DNA of 64,000 nt from Amycolatopsis sp. EV170708-02-1 (GTDB taxonomy: Bacteria; Actinomycetota; Actinomycetes; Mycobacteriales; Pseudonocardiaceae). Every line of letters starts with the position of its first letter. The stretch's first letter is position 1. Under the pieces are notes generated by a model. It made no database searches, was not told where the DNA came from, and saw nothing but the letters and a program-made list of their open reading frames with translations. This document shows positions 42,916 through 55,077 of the stretch, in pieces. The translations under genes were made by a program, and so were the position numbers. The DNA lies in contig NZ_CP092497.1 of the NCBI RefSeq assembly GCF_022479115.1, positions 9,052,001 to 9,116,000 of the forward strand, written 5' to 3'.

Positions 42916-43839
42916 ATGAAATCCATCGTGAAAGCCGCGCTGCTCACCGCGCTCCTCACCTTGCCGGGAACCACGACGGCCGTCGCCTCGGAACGACCTG
43001 CCCGCTGCGCCGAACAACGCTTTTCGGTACAGGTGAACGGCGAACACCAGACCATCGCGGGCGAACTCTGCGCCCGAGGGAAAGCCACCACACTGCAGAT
43101 CCTGCTGCACGGCGGGACCTACGACCGCTCGTATTGGGACTGGCCGTACCAGCCACGTCGATACTCCTATGTGGACAGTGCCACTCGCGCGGGCTACGCG
43201 ACGCTCAACCTCGACAGGCTCGGATACGGCCGCAGCAGCCGCCCGGATCCGGAGACCCTCGACTTCGCCGCCGGCGGCGAGGCCGTCCATCAGGTAGTCC
43301 GGCAGCTGCGCCCGCGCTTCCGTACCATCGTCCTCAATGGACATTCGATGGGCGGCCTCGTCGCGGAAAGAGCCGCCGAGCGGGGCGGCGTCGACGCCGT
43401 GATCGTCAGCGGCATCCCCCGCGACCGGCCCGGCGCCCGTGCCGCGACCGCGTCCCCGTTCCATCCCGCCGAACTGGACCCGAAGTTCGCCGGAAAGCCT
43501 TGGGCCCGCGGCTATTTCACGACACGTCCCGGCACTCGCGCCCAGACCTTCCATCACCCCGGCACCTACGACCCGGCGATCATTCCCGTCGAAGAGGCCC
43601 TCAAGGACACGCTCGCGTCGGCGGAACTCCGTTCGGTGGGGCCGGACGCGGCGAACCGGTCGGCGCCGAAGGTCCCGACGGCGTACGTACTGGGCGAACA
43701 CGACACCCTCGTCTGCGGAAGCGGCGACTGCGGCGCCGACGAGATCGTGCGGGGCAGCGGTCATTCGATCAACACCAGCCTCGCCGCACGGAGCTTCTAC
43801 CGGTGGACCTTCACCTGGCTGGCTCGAAAGTTAGGGTAA
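42916..43839 (+). CDS. Secreted alpha/beta hydrolase
   Basis: A 307-residue protein with a signal peptide (MKSIVKAALLTALLTLPGTTTAVAS). The hydrolase fold has LLHGGTYDRSYW near the oxyanion hole, the nucleophile elbow LNGHSMGGLVAERA, Asp in VLGEHDTLV and His in RGSGHSIN, so the triad is complete. Cys pairs (RCAEQR/ELCARG; VCGSGDCG) suggest disulfides. It would cleave esters or amides outside the cell. Its last bases lie inside the operator of the following MerR gene. Confidence 0.88.
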   Translation: MKSIVKAALLTALLTLPGTTTAVASERPARCAEQRFSVQVNGEHQTIAGELCARGKATTLQILLHGGTYDRSYWDWPYQPRRYSYVDSATRAGYATLNLDRLGYGRSSRPDPETLDFAAGGEAVHQVVRQLRPRFRTIVLNGHSMGGLVAERAAERGGVDAVIVSGIPRDRPGARAATASPFHPAELDPKFAGKPWARGYFTTRPGTRAQTFHHPGTYDPAIIPVEEALKDTLASAELRSVGPDAANRSAPKVPTAYVLGEHDTLVCGSGDCGADEIVRGSGHSINTSLAARSFYRWTFTWLARKLG

Positions 43840-43852
43840 CCTAACCTAGACT
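43830..43852 (+). promoter_or_regulatory. MerR-gene promoter with GTTAGG-N4-CCTAAC operator (iron-box-like)
   Basis: The operator at 43830-43845 is a perfect inverted repeat, GTTAGG/CCTAAC with a 4-base centre. It fills the 17-base spacer between TCGAAA (43824-43829, -35-like) and TAGACT (43847-43852, -10). The ATG is 6 bases after the -10, so the mRNA is probably leaderless. The bases 43831-43849 also match the IdeR/DtxR consensus at 16 of 19 positions. Confidence 0.65.
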
Positions 43853-43858
43853 GGCCGT

Positions 43859-44257
43859 ATGGATTCCTTGACGCCGGTTCGCGAGGCCGCCGACCATTTC
43901 GGGCTGGCGATCTCGACCCTGCACTACTGGGAGCGCCGCGGGCTCATCACCGCCCGCCGCCGCTCGGGACAGCGGTACTACGACGACGATCAGCTGTATC
44001 GCATCGCGCTGATCAAGCATTGGCGGCGGATCGGCGGGCTGGGCCTGGCCAGGATCACCGAACTGCTCGCCGAACAGCACCGCTGGCGGGAAGTGGTGAC
44101 GGGACAGCTCGCCGAGATCGAACGGGAGCGTGCGCGGCTCGACACCGCGCACGACTACCTGGTCGAACTGCTCACCTGCCGCCGTGAGGGGAACCTTGAG
44201 GACTGCCCTTGGTTCCGCGACCGGGTCGACCTGCCCGCCCACGCGGCGGCGAGCTGA
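43859..44257 (+). CDS. MerR-family transcriptional regulator
   Basis: A 132-residue regulator. Winged-helix domain starts LTPVREAADHFGLAISTLHYWERRGLI and RRRSGQRYYDDDQL. A coiled dimer helix follows (WREVVTGQLAEIERERARLDTAHDYLVELL), and the short end has two Cys (LLTCRREGNLEDCPWF) that could bind a metal or sense redox state. The promoter palindrome suggests self-control. The convergent exporter is a likely target; the 3' ends overlap by 86 bases. Confidence 0.88.
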   Translation: MDSLTPVREAADHFGLAISTLHYWERRGLITARRRSGQRYYDDDQLYRIALIKHWRRIGGLGLARITELLAEQHRWREVVTGQLAEIERERARLDTAHDYLVELLTCRREGNLEDCPWFRDRVDLPAHAAAS

Positions 44258-45638
44258 GCCCGGGCATCGCCACCGCCGCGACCACCGCGGCCGCCGCGAG
44301 GCAGGCGGCGGAGGCGAGGAACGCGGCGGTGTAGCCGTGCACCAGCGCCTCCCCTTTCGGCAGGCCGGACGGCGAATTCGCGGTCACGGCCGCCGCGAGC
44401 GCGGTCAACGCGGCGAGCCCGAGGGCGCCGCTGGTCTGCCGGACCGTGTTCAGCAGCCCGGCGGCCAGTCCGTTCTGGCGTTCCGGCACCCCGCTGGTGG
44501 CGGCCACGGTGATCGGGGTGAAGGCCGCCGCGGTCCCGAATCCGAAGACCATTCCCGGCACCAGCACGGAGACGACGTAGGAAGCGTGCGCACCGGCCAG
44601 CGCCGCGATCCCGGCGAAACCCGCCGCGCCGACCGCGCAGTACAACGCCGCCGCGCGCCGGGGCCCGATCCGCACCGACAACCCGCCCGCCGACCGCGCG
44701 CCGGCGAACATCGCCACCCCCACCGGCAGGTAGGCCAATCCGGCCCGCATCGGCGAATAGCCGTGAACGTCCTGCAGGTACAGCGAAAGCAGGATCGGGC
44801 TGGCGAGGAAACCCAGCCCCAGCAAGAAGATCACCACGTTCCCGCTGCTGACCGAGCGCAGCCGGAAGATCCCGAGCGCGATCAGCGGTTCGTCCGCCCA
44901 CCTGTGCTGGTGCACCAGGAAGACGGCGAGCAGGACGAGCCCGCCCGACAGCGGAAGCAGCACGGCCCCGCTTCCCCAGCCCGCGGACGACGAACGCATC
45001 ACCGCGTAGACCACGCCCACGAGCCCCGCCGCCGACAACACCGCGCCGGGCACGTCCAGCCTGCGGCGAGGACGGCTCCGGTCCCGGAGCGGCAGCACCG
45101 CTCCGGCGACGAGGACGGCCACCACACCGATCGGGACGCTGACGAAGAACACCCAGCGCCAGCCCGCCCACTGGGTCAGCAGGCCGCCGATCACCGGTCC
45201 CGCCGCGGCACCGGCCGCGCCCACCGCGCTCCAGGTGCCCAAGGCCCGCGCGCGGCGGGCGGGTTCGGTGAACGTCGTGGTCAGCAAGGACAACGTCGCC
45301 GGCATCAGCAGCGCGCCGCCGAACCCTTGCACCGTGCGGGCGACGAGCAGCGTCTCCGGGGAACCGGCGAGGCCGGCGGCGAGCCGCGCGACGGTGAACA
45401 GGCTCAGCCCGAGCACGAAGATCCGCCGGACCCCGAATTCGTCGCACAACCGGCCGCCCAGCAACAGGAAGCCGGCGAAGGCGAGCGTGTACGCGTTCAC
45501 CACCCAGGTCAGCGCGCTGTCGGAGAAACCGAGCCCGAACCGGATCGCGGGCAGGGCGACGGAAACGATCGTCGCGTCGAGGATGACCACGAAGGAGCCG
45601 GCGCAGGCCAACCCGAGCACGATGCCTTCACGTCTCAT
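44172..45638 (-). CDS. MFS exporter, DHA2 (14-TM) family
   Basis: A 488-residue transporter with about 14 membrane helices. It starts RREGIVLGLACAGSFVVILDATIVSVALPAI, where LDATIVSVALP is the DHA2 mark, and has the motif-A-like LLLGGRLCDEFGVRRIFVLG and motif C in AAGPVIGGLLTQW. Such proteins expel drugs or dyes using the proton gradient. The ATG has GGAGGGTGACGGT before it. It overlaps the convergent MerR gene by 86 bases and so may be under its control. Confidence 0.92.
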   Translation of the reverse strand: MRREGIVLGLACAGSFVVILDATIVSVALPAIRFGLGFSDSALTWVVNAYTLAFAGFLLLGGRLCDEFGVRRIFVLGLSLFTVARLAAGLAGSPETLLVARTVQGFGGALLMPATLSLLTTTFTEPARRARALGTWSAVGAAGAAAGPVIGGLLTQWAGWRWVFFVSVPIGVVAVLVAGAVLPLRDRSRPRRRLDVPGAVLSAAGLVGVVYAVMRSSSAGWGSGAVLLPLSGGLVLLAVFLVHQHRWADEPLIALGIFRLRSVSSGNVVIFLLGLGFLASPILLSLYLQDVHGYSPMRAGLAYLPVGVAMFAGARSAGGLSVRIGPRRAAALYCAVGAAGFAGIAALAGAHASYVVSVLVPGMVFGFGTAAAFTPITVAATSGVPERQNGLAAGLLNTVRQTSGALGLAALTALAAAVTANSPSGLPKGEALVHGYTAAFLASAACLAAAAVVAAVAMPGLSSPPRGRAGRPGRGTKGSPQGSPHGGR

Positions 45639-45654
45639 ACCGTCACCCTCCGCT

Positions 45655-45682
45655 CCGGCGGCGGATGATCTTCCGCCGCCGG
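45655..45682. terminator. Perfect 11-bp hairpin between YbaB gene and exporter
   Basis: CCGGCGGCGGA pairs with TCCGCCGCCGG around a 6-base loop. It follows the YbaB-like gene on the minus strand by 42 bases and ends 16 bases before the exporter ATG, next to its ribosome site. It may end the upstream transcript or control the exporter. No T run. Confidence 0.5.
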
Positions 45683-45724
45683 GCCAGCGTGCCCGCTGAA
45701 GCGCGCTTGAGGGCAAGCCGGTCG

Positions 45725-46222
45725 CTACCAGGAAGGCCGGTACCGCAGGCCTTGCTCGTAGTACTGGTCCTCGGATTCGGGCTGCTCGTCCTGCGCGGGC
45801 CCGGCCGGTTCCTCCGAACGGTCTTTGAGCACCACGTTTTCGTCCCCGGCCGTCGTCCGGCGCGGCGCCGCCGGCGTGACGGTTTCCCCGGTCTCCTGGA
45901 ACGAAGGGGTGAACCCGAGGCGCCAGCGGAGCCGGTCCGTGATGTATCCGGCGTTGCCGATCGGCGCCATCAGCTCCGCGCTGCGTTTCGCGGATCCTTG
46001 CTGCGCTTCCTGATAGGTCCGCATGACGGTGTCCGCGATCTCGGCGGGCGACATCCGCGACGCGGCTTCGCCCAGCCGAAGCCGCGTCATCACACCGTCG
46101 GTGTTGACCGAAACGGAAACGGCACCGTCCGGTGAGGACGCGTCCACCGAGAGGGCGGCCAGCGCCTCGAGCATCGCTTGCCGGTCGTTACCCGGCTTCT
46201 TGGGTGCCGGTTTGTCAGCCAC
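45725..46222 (-). CDS. YbaB/EbfC-family DNA-binding protein with long tail
   Basis: A 165-residue protein. Residues about 12-85 resemble the YbaB fold: MLEALAALSVDASSPDGAVSVSVNTDGVMTRLRLGEAASRMSPAEIADTVMRTY. The rest is a polar tail ending EDQYYEQGLRYRPSW. Unlike housekeeping YbaB it is longer, and YbaB-like proteins of this kind are found beside type VII secretion (ESX) substrates in actinobacteria. It is the last gene of a three-gene run with an uncharacterised helical protein and an EspC-like protein. Confidence 0.7.
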   Translation of the reverse strand: MADKPAPKKPGNDRQAMLEALAALSVDASSPDGAVSVSVNTDGVMTRLRLGEAASRMSPAEIADTVMRTYQEAQQGSAKRSAELMAPIGNAGYITDRLRWRLGFTPSFQETGETVTPAAPRRTTAGDENVVLKDRSEEPAGPAQDEQPESEDQYYEQGLRYRPSW

Positions 46223-46231
46223 GATCCTCCG

Positions 46232-47263
46232 TCAGTCGACCGGGAGCGGCGACAGCTCCCGCGGCGGTTCCTGGAACTTGCCGTCGTTCGAGATGTCGAC
46301 GTTCTTGTCCCGGACCCGCTTTTCCGTTCCCTTGTCGGTGTTCTCCGTTTCGAAGTTGCCGGGGTCGAAGGTCTCGCCCGGGCTGACGTCCGGCGGTTCG
46401 GGGATGATCGGCAGGTTGTTGATCTCCGTGTTGATCTTCGAGATCAGGGATTCCGACGCGCGGAACATGGCTTCACGGATGTTGACCACACCGTCGTGGA
46501 AGCTGTTGTAGATCATTTCGGGGCTGTCCCCGACGATGTCGGCCTGCACGGTGGCCGCCGTGGCGAGCCCGGCCCCGGCCGCCGCGCCGGCGACCTGCAC
46601 ACCGTTCGCGGTGGTGAAGAACGTGGCCGCGGTGAGGCCTGCCGGTGGTGCGGCCGCCACGAGCAGAGCGGTGACAGCGGCGGCGAAGGTCGCGGCCAGC
46701 GCCTTCTGCAGGGCGGATTCGTCCTGCCGTTCCTTGTCGTCCCGGTACTTTTCCGCGGCGGTCAGGAAGGAAGCGGCGAGAGTACTCAGGTCGGCCCGAG
46801 CGGTCGCGATGGCGTCCCGCGCGGCCACGATGTCGGCTTCCAGCACGGTGAGTTTGGTGCCGACGCGGGCATAGGTGTTCACGAGACCTTGGATGTAGCT
46901 CTTGGCGGTCTCGGCGCCTTCACCGCGCCACTTGAGCAGCAGGACCAAGGACCGGTCGAGCGGCGCTTTCGTGTCCTGGAAGGCGTTCCAGAGGCCTTCG
47001 TAGGCCTCGATCATGGTCTGCAGGCTGTTCTCGCCGACGAGCTCCGCCTCGGAGAACTCGATGAAGAAGTCGCGGACCTCTTCCTTCAGACCGCCGCTCA
47101 AATCCACGTCGCTACCGAAGAACGGCGGGTAGAGGAGGTCCAATGCCGTGTAGGCCTTTTCGGCCCCCGCGGTGAGGTCGTGGGAGATGCCCTCGAGGAG
47201 TTTGCTGTGGTCGCCGAATTCGGAGTCGCTCTCCTCGTCCAGCGCGTTGAAGTACCCGTCCAC
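46232..47263 (-). CDS. Large helical protein with central hydrophobic hairpin, type VII secretion-associated (putative)
   Basis: A 343-residue protein without a signal peptide. The first 190 residues are predicted helical (LKEEVRDFFIEFSEAELVG; RVGTKLTVLEADIVAARDAIA). From about 200 to 245 lies an Ala/Gly-rich hydrophobic double segment (ATFAAAVTALLVAAAPPAGL, then TTANGVQVAGAAAGAGLATA). The C-terminus is polar with Pro. This outline, helical rods around a hydrophobic hairpin, resembles ESX-secreted or pore-forming proteins, but no family was recognised. It starts with GTG, 4 bases after the EspC-like gene. Confidence 0.6.
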   Translation of the reverse strand: MDGYFNALDEESDSEFGDHSKLLEGISHDLTAGAEKAYTALDLLYPPFFGSDVDLSGGLKEEVRDFFIEFSEAELVGENSLQTMIEAYEGLWNAFQDTKAPLDRSLVLLLKWRGEGAETAKSYIQGLVNTYARVGTKLTVLEADIVAARDAIATARADLSTLAASFLTAAEKYRDDKERQDESALQKALAATFAAAVTALLVAAAPPAGLTAATFFTTANGVQVAGAAAGAGLATAATVQADIVGDSPEMIYNSFHDGVVNIREAMFRASESLISKINTEINNLPIIPEPPDVSPGETFDPGNFETENTDKGTEKRVRDKNVDISNDGKFQEPPRELSPLPVD

Positions 47264-47267
47264 GCCG

Positions 47268-47639
47268 CTACCCCTGGTTCCCGTACGCAGCGCGGTTCAT
47301 TCGCTGCTTGTTGTCCTCGTCCACCGATTCGTAGAGTTCGGCGACCCGTTCCAGGGCCCGCGACGCGTCCTGCGTGCTGCGGTGCAGCTTCGCGAGCATC
47401 TTCTCGACGGCCTGGCGGTGCTCCTCGTACGCCGCCGAAACCCCGCGCATGCCCAGGGTTTTCCCGAACGCGGTGTCCGGCGCGAAAAGGCCGGGCATGA
47501 AGCCACCCGTGAGCGGGTCGGGAGCGGGGACGTCCTGCCCACGCACCCCGGTGTGCGCGGTACTGACGATATCCGCGGCATTCTGCAGTTCCTTGCTCGA
47601 CAACCTGAGATCGTCGAGGTCGGTTTCGAAACTGACCAT
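47268..47639 (-). CDS. EspC/WXG100-like ESX secretion-associated protein
   Basis: A 123-residue helical protein, MVSFETDLDDLRLSSKELQNAADIVSTAHTGVRGQD, then RGVSAAYEEHRQAVEKMLAKLHRSTQDASRALERVAELYESVDEDNKQRM. It has two long helices around a Gly/Pro turn, the shape of EspC-type type VII targets. The helix end holds Y-E-S-V-D-E, similar to the YxxxD/E secretion signal. No ESX core genes (eccC etc.) are in the window, so secretion would need a machine encoded elsewhere. ATG 47639 has GAGG 5-6 bases before it. Confidence 0.7.
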   Translation of the reverse strand: MVSFETDLDDLRLSSKELQNAADIVSTAHTGVRGQDVPAPDPLTGGFMPGLFAPDTAFGKTLGMRGVSAAYEEHRQAVEKMLAKLHRSTQDASRALERVAELYESVDEDNKQRMNRAAYGNQG

Positions 47640-47736
47640 GTTCACCTCGCTGTCCGGATTCCACCCCCATGTAAGCAGCGTTGACTTGGCTGAGCGCACG
47701 ACTTTGTCATCCGCGTACGGTGACGAACGTCACCGC

Positions 47737-48177
47737 TCAGACGCAGACCCAGCAGTAGAGACGGTCGCCCCTGGTCGTGGCGGTGCGGGCCAGTTCCGCG
47801 AAGTCGGTGAGCACGGTCGCGAGGTCGGCGGGGTCGGCCCCGCCACCGAACTCCTCGGTCCGCGACCAGGGCTCGGCCACCTCACGCAAGCGCGCCTCGT
47901 CGGCGTCGGACAGCGCGGCGGCCAGCTCATCGGTCAGCGCGACGACCAGCCGCGTGCCGCCGCCGGCCATCGCGACGGGGGCGATGTCGCGTTCGATGAT
48001 GGCGTCGTAACCGACGCCGGTGAGCAGGGATTCCAGCGTGCCCAGCTGCACGAACGGGTCCACGCCTTTGAGCTGGACGGTCGGCAGGGACGCCTCGGCG
48101 GGACCGCCGACGAGGTCGATGGTGGCGGCCGCGGCGTCGTCGTCCGGCGCGGCGAAGTAGTCGAAGAGGACACCCAT
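47737..48177 (-). CDS. Hypothetical acidic protein
   Basis: A 146-residue protein, MGVLFDYFAAPDDDAAAATIDLVGGPAE. It is acidic and soluble, with VDPFVQLGTLESLLTGVGYDAII in the middle and a helix with GGGADPADLATVLTDFAELARTA. It ends in a Cys pair (RLYCWVCV), which is unusual and could bind metal or be modified. No family recognised. CAGAAT lies 6 bases before the ATG on its strand, so a leaderless mRNA is possible. Confidence 0.65.
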   Translation of the reverse strand: MGVLFDYFAAPDDDAAAATIDLVGGPAEASLPTVQLKGVDPFVQLGTLESLLTGVGYDAIIERDIAPVAMAGGGTRLVVALTDELAAALSDADEARLREVAEPWSRTEEFGGGADPADLATVLTDFAELARTATTRGDRLYCWVCV

Positions 48178-48242
48178 CCGCGCATTCTGCCCGGAACCGA
48201 AAAGGCCACCCGGAGCGCGGGTGGCCTTCGTGGATCCCTGAG

Positions 48243-48315
48243 TGGAGCTGAGGGGAATCGAACCCCTGACCCCTGCCTTGCAAAGGCAGTGCTCTACCAA
48301 TTGAGCTACAGCCCC
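48243..48315 (-). tRNA. tRNA-Ala (TGC)
   Basis: Seventy-three bases with acceptor stem GGGGCTG/CAGCTCC, discriminator A, D arm TAGCTCAATTGGTAGAGCA, and anticodon stem CTGCC/GGCAG around TTTGCAA, so the anticodon is TGC. T loop GGTTCGATTCC is normal. CCA is not encoded. With tRNA-Ile it forms the pair that follows gyrA in mycobacteria. Confidence 0.96.
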
Positions 48316-48352
48316 GGGTCGCAGGCGATCATGATAACCGCCCGCGCCGAAA

Positions 48353-48541
48353 TCAGTTGTTGCGGGACGCGTCCGCGGCCTTGGCCGGGGCGCTTCCGTT
48401 GGTGGAAGCGGCTCCCAGCGGACGCTCGGTGGGAGCGGTGGCCTCACGCCAGAGGTCGGCCTCGGCCTTGGCGGCCTTGTTGCGCTTGATCACGAACAGC
48501 ACGCCGCCCGCGATGACCGCGAGTGCCAACAGCTTCTTCAT
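48353..48541 (-). CDS. DLW-39-like small membrane protein
   Basis: A 62-residue protein: MKKLLALAVIAGGVLFVIKRNKAAKAEADLWREATAPTE. The N-terminal hydrophobic helix anchors it in the membrane; the motif EADLWREAT gives the family its name (DLW-39). The rest is polar. The function is unknown, but it is widespread in actinobacteria near these two tRNAs. Confidence 0.85.
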   Translation of the reverse strand: MKKLLALAVIAGGVLFVIKRNKAAKAEADLWREATAPTERPLGAASTNGSAPAKAADASRNN

Positions 48542-48624
48542 CAGAAGCCCCCTCTTTCCGCCGAGTTGCTCCGCTTACCCACCGATGCTACTGCACGCGG
48601 TTCCCCGGACGCCCGCTGCCCGAC

Positions 48625-48638
48625 GTTCCACGTGGAAC
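48625..48638. other. Candidate parS-like site
   Basis: GTTCCACGTGGAAC, a perfect 14-base palindrome identical to the one at 26120-26133, lies in the gap between the DLW-39 gene and tRNA-Ile. It is about 10 kb from oriC, the usual zone for parS. Confidence 0.5.
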
Positions 48639-48654
48639 CGAGGGCCGGGCAACG

Positions 48655-48690
48655 AAAAAGCCGACCCGCGAGAATCGCGAACCGGCTTTC
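48655..48690 (-). terminator. Terminator of tRNA-Ile
   Basis: On the minus strand AAAGCCGGTTCGCGA pairs with TCGCGGGTCGGCTTTTT; a T run follows. It lies just 5 bases after the tRNA-Ile 3' end. Confidence 0.85.
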
Positions 48691-48694
48691 GGAG

Positions 48695-48768
48695 TGGGCC
48701 CACCAGGACTTGAACCTGGGACCTCTTCGTTATCAGCGAAGCGCTCTAACCGCCTGAGCTATGGGCCC
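48695..48768 (-). tRNA. tRNA-Ile (GAT)
   Basis: Seventy-four bases. Acceptor stem GGGCCCA/TGGGCCC, discriminator A, D arm TAGCTCAGGCGGTTAGAGCG and anticodon arm CTTCG/CGAAG around CTGATAA, so the anticodon is GAT. The T arm contains CCAGGTTCAAGTCCTGG. CCA is not encoded. Confidence 0.96.
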
Positions 48769-48815
48769 GAACGAGGAGAAGATTACAGGACGTCTTTCGA
48801 CGTCCTGCAACCGGG

Positions 48816-49502
48816 TCACTCTCGTTCGGAAAGGGTCACTTCCAGGCCTCCGGCGAGGTCGGCGGAGACGTTGTAGATGAAGGCGCTGACGGTGGCCAGC
48901 GCCGAGATCAGCACGATGTTGATGGCGCCGAGGATGGCCGCGATCCCGAAGACGCGGCCGGCGCTGATCAGCGGGTCGGCCGGTGCGTCGGCGCCTTCGC
49001 CGCCGACGAGCGACGAGTAGGTCCCGTTGAGTTTGTCCCAGACACCCATGCCGTCGAGGACGGTGTACAGGACGCCGACGGCGACGAGCCACACGAAGAA
49101 CAGCGCGACGCCGAGGACGAGGGACAGTTTCAGCACCGACCAGGGGTCGAAGCGTTTGATCTGCAGGCTGGCGCGACGCGGCCCGCGGCCGGGGCGGCGG
49201 AGCGCGGTGGGGGCGGCACGGGTGCGGGAGGCCGACGGGATGGCGGAGGGGGCGGGGTCGCCCTCTCCGCTGTCGCCGAAAAGCCTCTTCGCGGCTGTAC
49301 CGCTGACCCCGTGATAGTCGGTCACGGTGGTCGTGTCCCGCTTCGGGTCCGAGTGGGCCACGTCTTCGGTGGCGACCGAAGACACCGAGACCGTCTGCTC
49401 GCTGGAGCCTTCGGGTTCCCCGGCGCCGCTGTCGCGCTGCCAAGGCGGGCTCGACGAACCCGCCTGCGCGCCGCCTGCTTCGGGCTTCTCGGATGGTGTC
49501 AC
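48816..49502 (-). CDS. DUF3566 transmembrane protein (Rv0007-like)
   Basis: A 228-residue protein. A polar Ser/Pro-rich N-terminal half (to about 110) precedes the DUF3566 domain: ASLQIKRFDPWSVLKLSLVLGVALFFVWL, then VLDGMGVWDKLNGTYSSLVG and AAILGAINIVLISALATVSAFIYN. Two membrane helices are clear. Function unknown; it follows gyrA as Rv0007 does in M. tuberculosis. It starts 36 bases after the gyrA stop and is probably co-transcribed. Confidence 0.93.
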   Translation of the reverse strand: MTPSEKPEAGGAQAGSSSPPWQRDSGAGEPEGSSEQTVSVSSVATEDVAHSDPKRDTTTVTDYHGVSGTAAKRLFGDSGEGDPAPSAIPSASRTRAAPTALRRPGRGPRRASLQIKRFDPWSVLKLSLVLGVALFFVWLVAVGVLYTVLDGMGVWDKLNGTYSSLVGGEGADAPADPLISAGRVFGIAAILGAINIVLISALATVSAFIYNVSADLAGGLEVTLSERE

Positions 49503-49538
49503 GAGGTGTCAGTCCTTACCCAGTACGTGGGGCGTCGT

Positions 49539-52064
<2,526 letters not shown>

Positions 52065-52114
52065 GAGGTCCTTCTCGTGGGAGCAGTCCTAAGGGGACAA
52101 AGAGCGGGACGTCG

Positions 52115-54181
<2,067 letters not shown>

Positions 54182-54288
54182 TCACAGACGCGCTAATTCG
54201 CTCAAAGAAGAGTCTTGACGTTCGCGAAGCACTCTGGGCGCGTTCTCGGCGCTTTAATGGGCACTGTCGCGGCGAAGCGCAACTCGGA

Positions 54289-55077
54289 TCAGCCGTACGT
54301 GTCACGCGGGCCGCGCCCCGGGACGTGCCGCGGCCCTTTCCGCCAGCTCGGCGCCGTCGGCCCCTGGATCCGCATCTTCTTCACCACGCCGTTTCCGACG
54401 CCTTTGGCGATCTTCGCCAGCAGCTGTCCTTGAAGCAGGCGAAGCTGCGTCGCCCACGCTGTCGAACTCGCGCGCACGGTCAGCTCGCCGTCCTTCAAGG
54501 CCACCGGCTGAGCGTGTTCGGCGACCTCTTCACCCACCAGGCGTGCCCAGTGGCCGAAGACCTGACCGTTCGCCAGCCGCGTGTTCCAGCCGCGGTCGAC
54601 GGCGATCCGGGAGGCGAGCCTGCCGAGCGGTTGCGGATCGCGCGCGTCGGCACCCGGCCCTGACCAGCGACGACGTCGCGGGCTTTGGCCTGCCGAAGCG
54701 GCTCCCCCACCGTTGATACGGCCACGGCGCACGCCCGGTTCAACGCCGCGGGCCTTCGCTTTGGCCTTCGCGGCGTCCAGAGCCGCCCGCGCGAGGTCAC
54801 GACCCGTAGTCGGTTCTTTGCTCGCGGTATCGGTTGAGCCGTTCGATACCGCGGGGCGATCACTCCCCGTATCGAACAGGGCTCCCTCACTCGGGTTACC
54901 ACCCGCGTGAGGGGTGTCAAGCCGCTTATCAGGCCCCTTGGTCACGCGGGGCGATAACGCGTTCACGGTGTTATCCACACTGTCCACAGGTTTGTCCCCA
55001 GATCGGTGGGCAACTGCTGTGGCGCCGATCACCCGGGGTGTCCGCTGCACCCGGTCACCCTCGGTTGATCTCACCAT
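54289..55077 (-). CDS. dciA: DciA-like replication protein (DUF721)
   Basis: A 262-residue protein. The N-terminal 140 residues are polar and unstructured; the DUF721 KH-like domain begins near 145: [41 protein letters not shown] and [24 protein letters not shown]. DciA loads or assists the replicative helicase in bacteria without DnaC; the mycobacterial homolog is Rv0004. The ATG overlaps the recF 3' end by 23 bases. Its early codons contain three DnaA-box-like sites. Confidence 0.88.
   Translation of the reverse strand: MVRSTEGDRVQRTPRVIGATAVAHRSGDKPVDSVDNTVNALSPRVTKGPDKRLDTPHAGGNPSEGALFDTGSDRPAVSNGSTDTASKEPTTGRDLARAALDAAKAKAKARGVEPGVRRGRINGGGAASAGQSPRRRRWSGPGADARDPQPLGRLASRIAVDRGWNTRLANGQVFGHWARLVGEEVAEHAQPVALKDGELTVRASSTAWATQLRLLQGQLLAKIAKGVGNGVVKKMRIQGPTAPSWRKGPRHVPGRGPRDTYG
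54971..55000 (+). promoter_or_regulatory. DnaA-box cluster at the dciA 5' end
   Basis: TTATCCACA at 54971-54979 is a perfect DnaA box. CTGTCCACA (54980-54988) and TTGTCCCCA (54992-55000) each have one mismatch. The same box variants occur in oriC at 58714-58754. All point one way, and all lie inside dciA codons 26-36. Confidence 0.65.
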
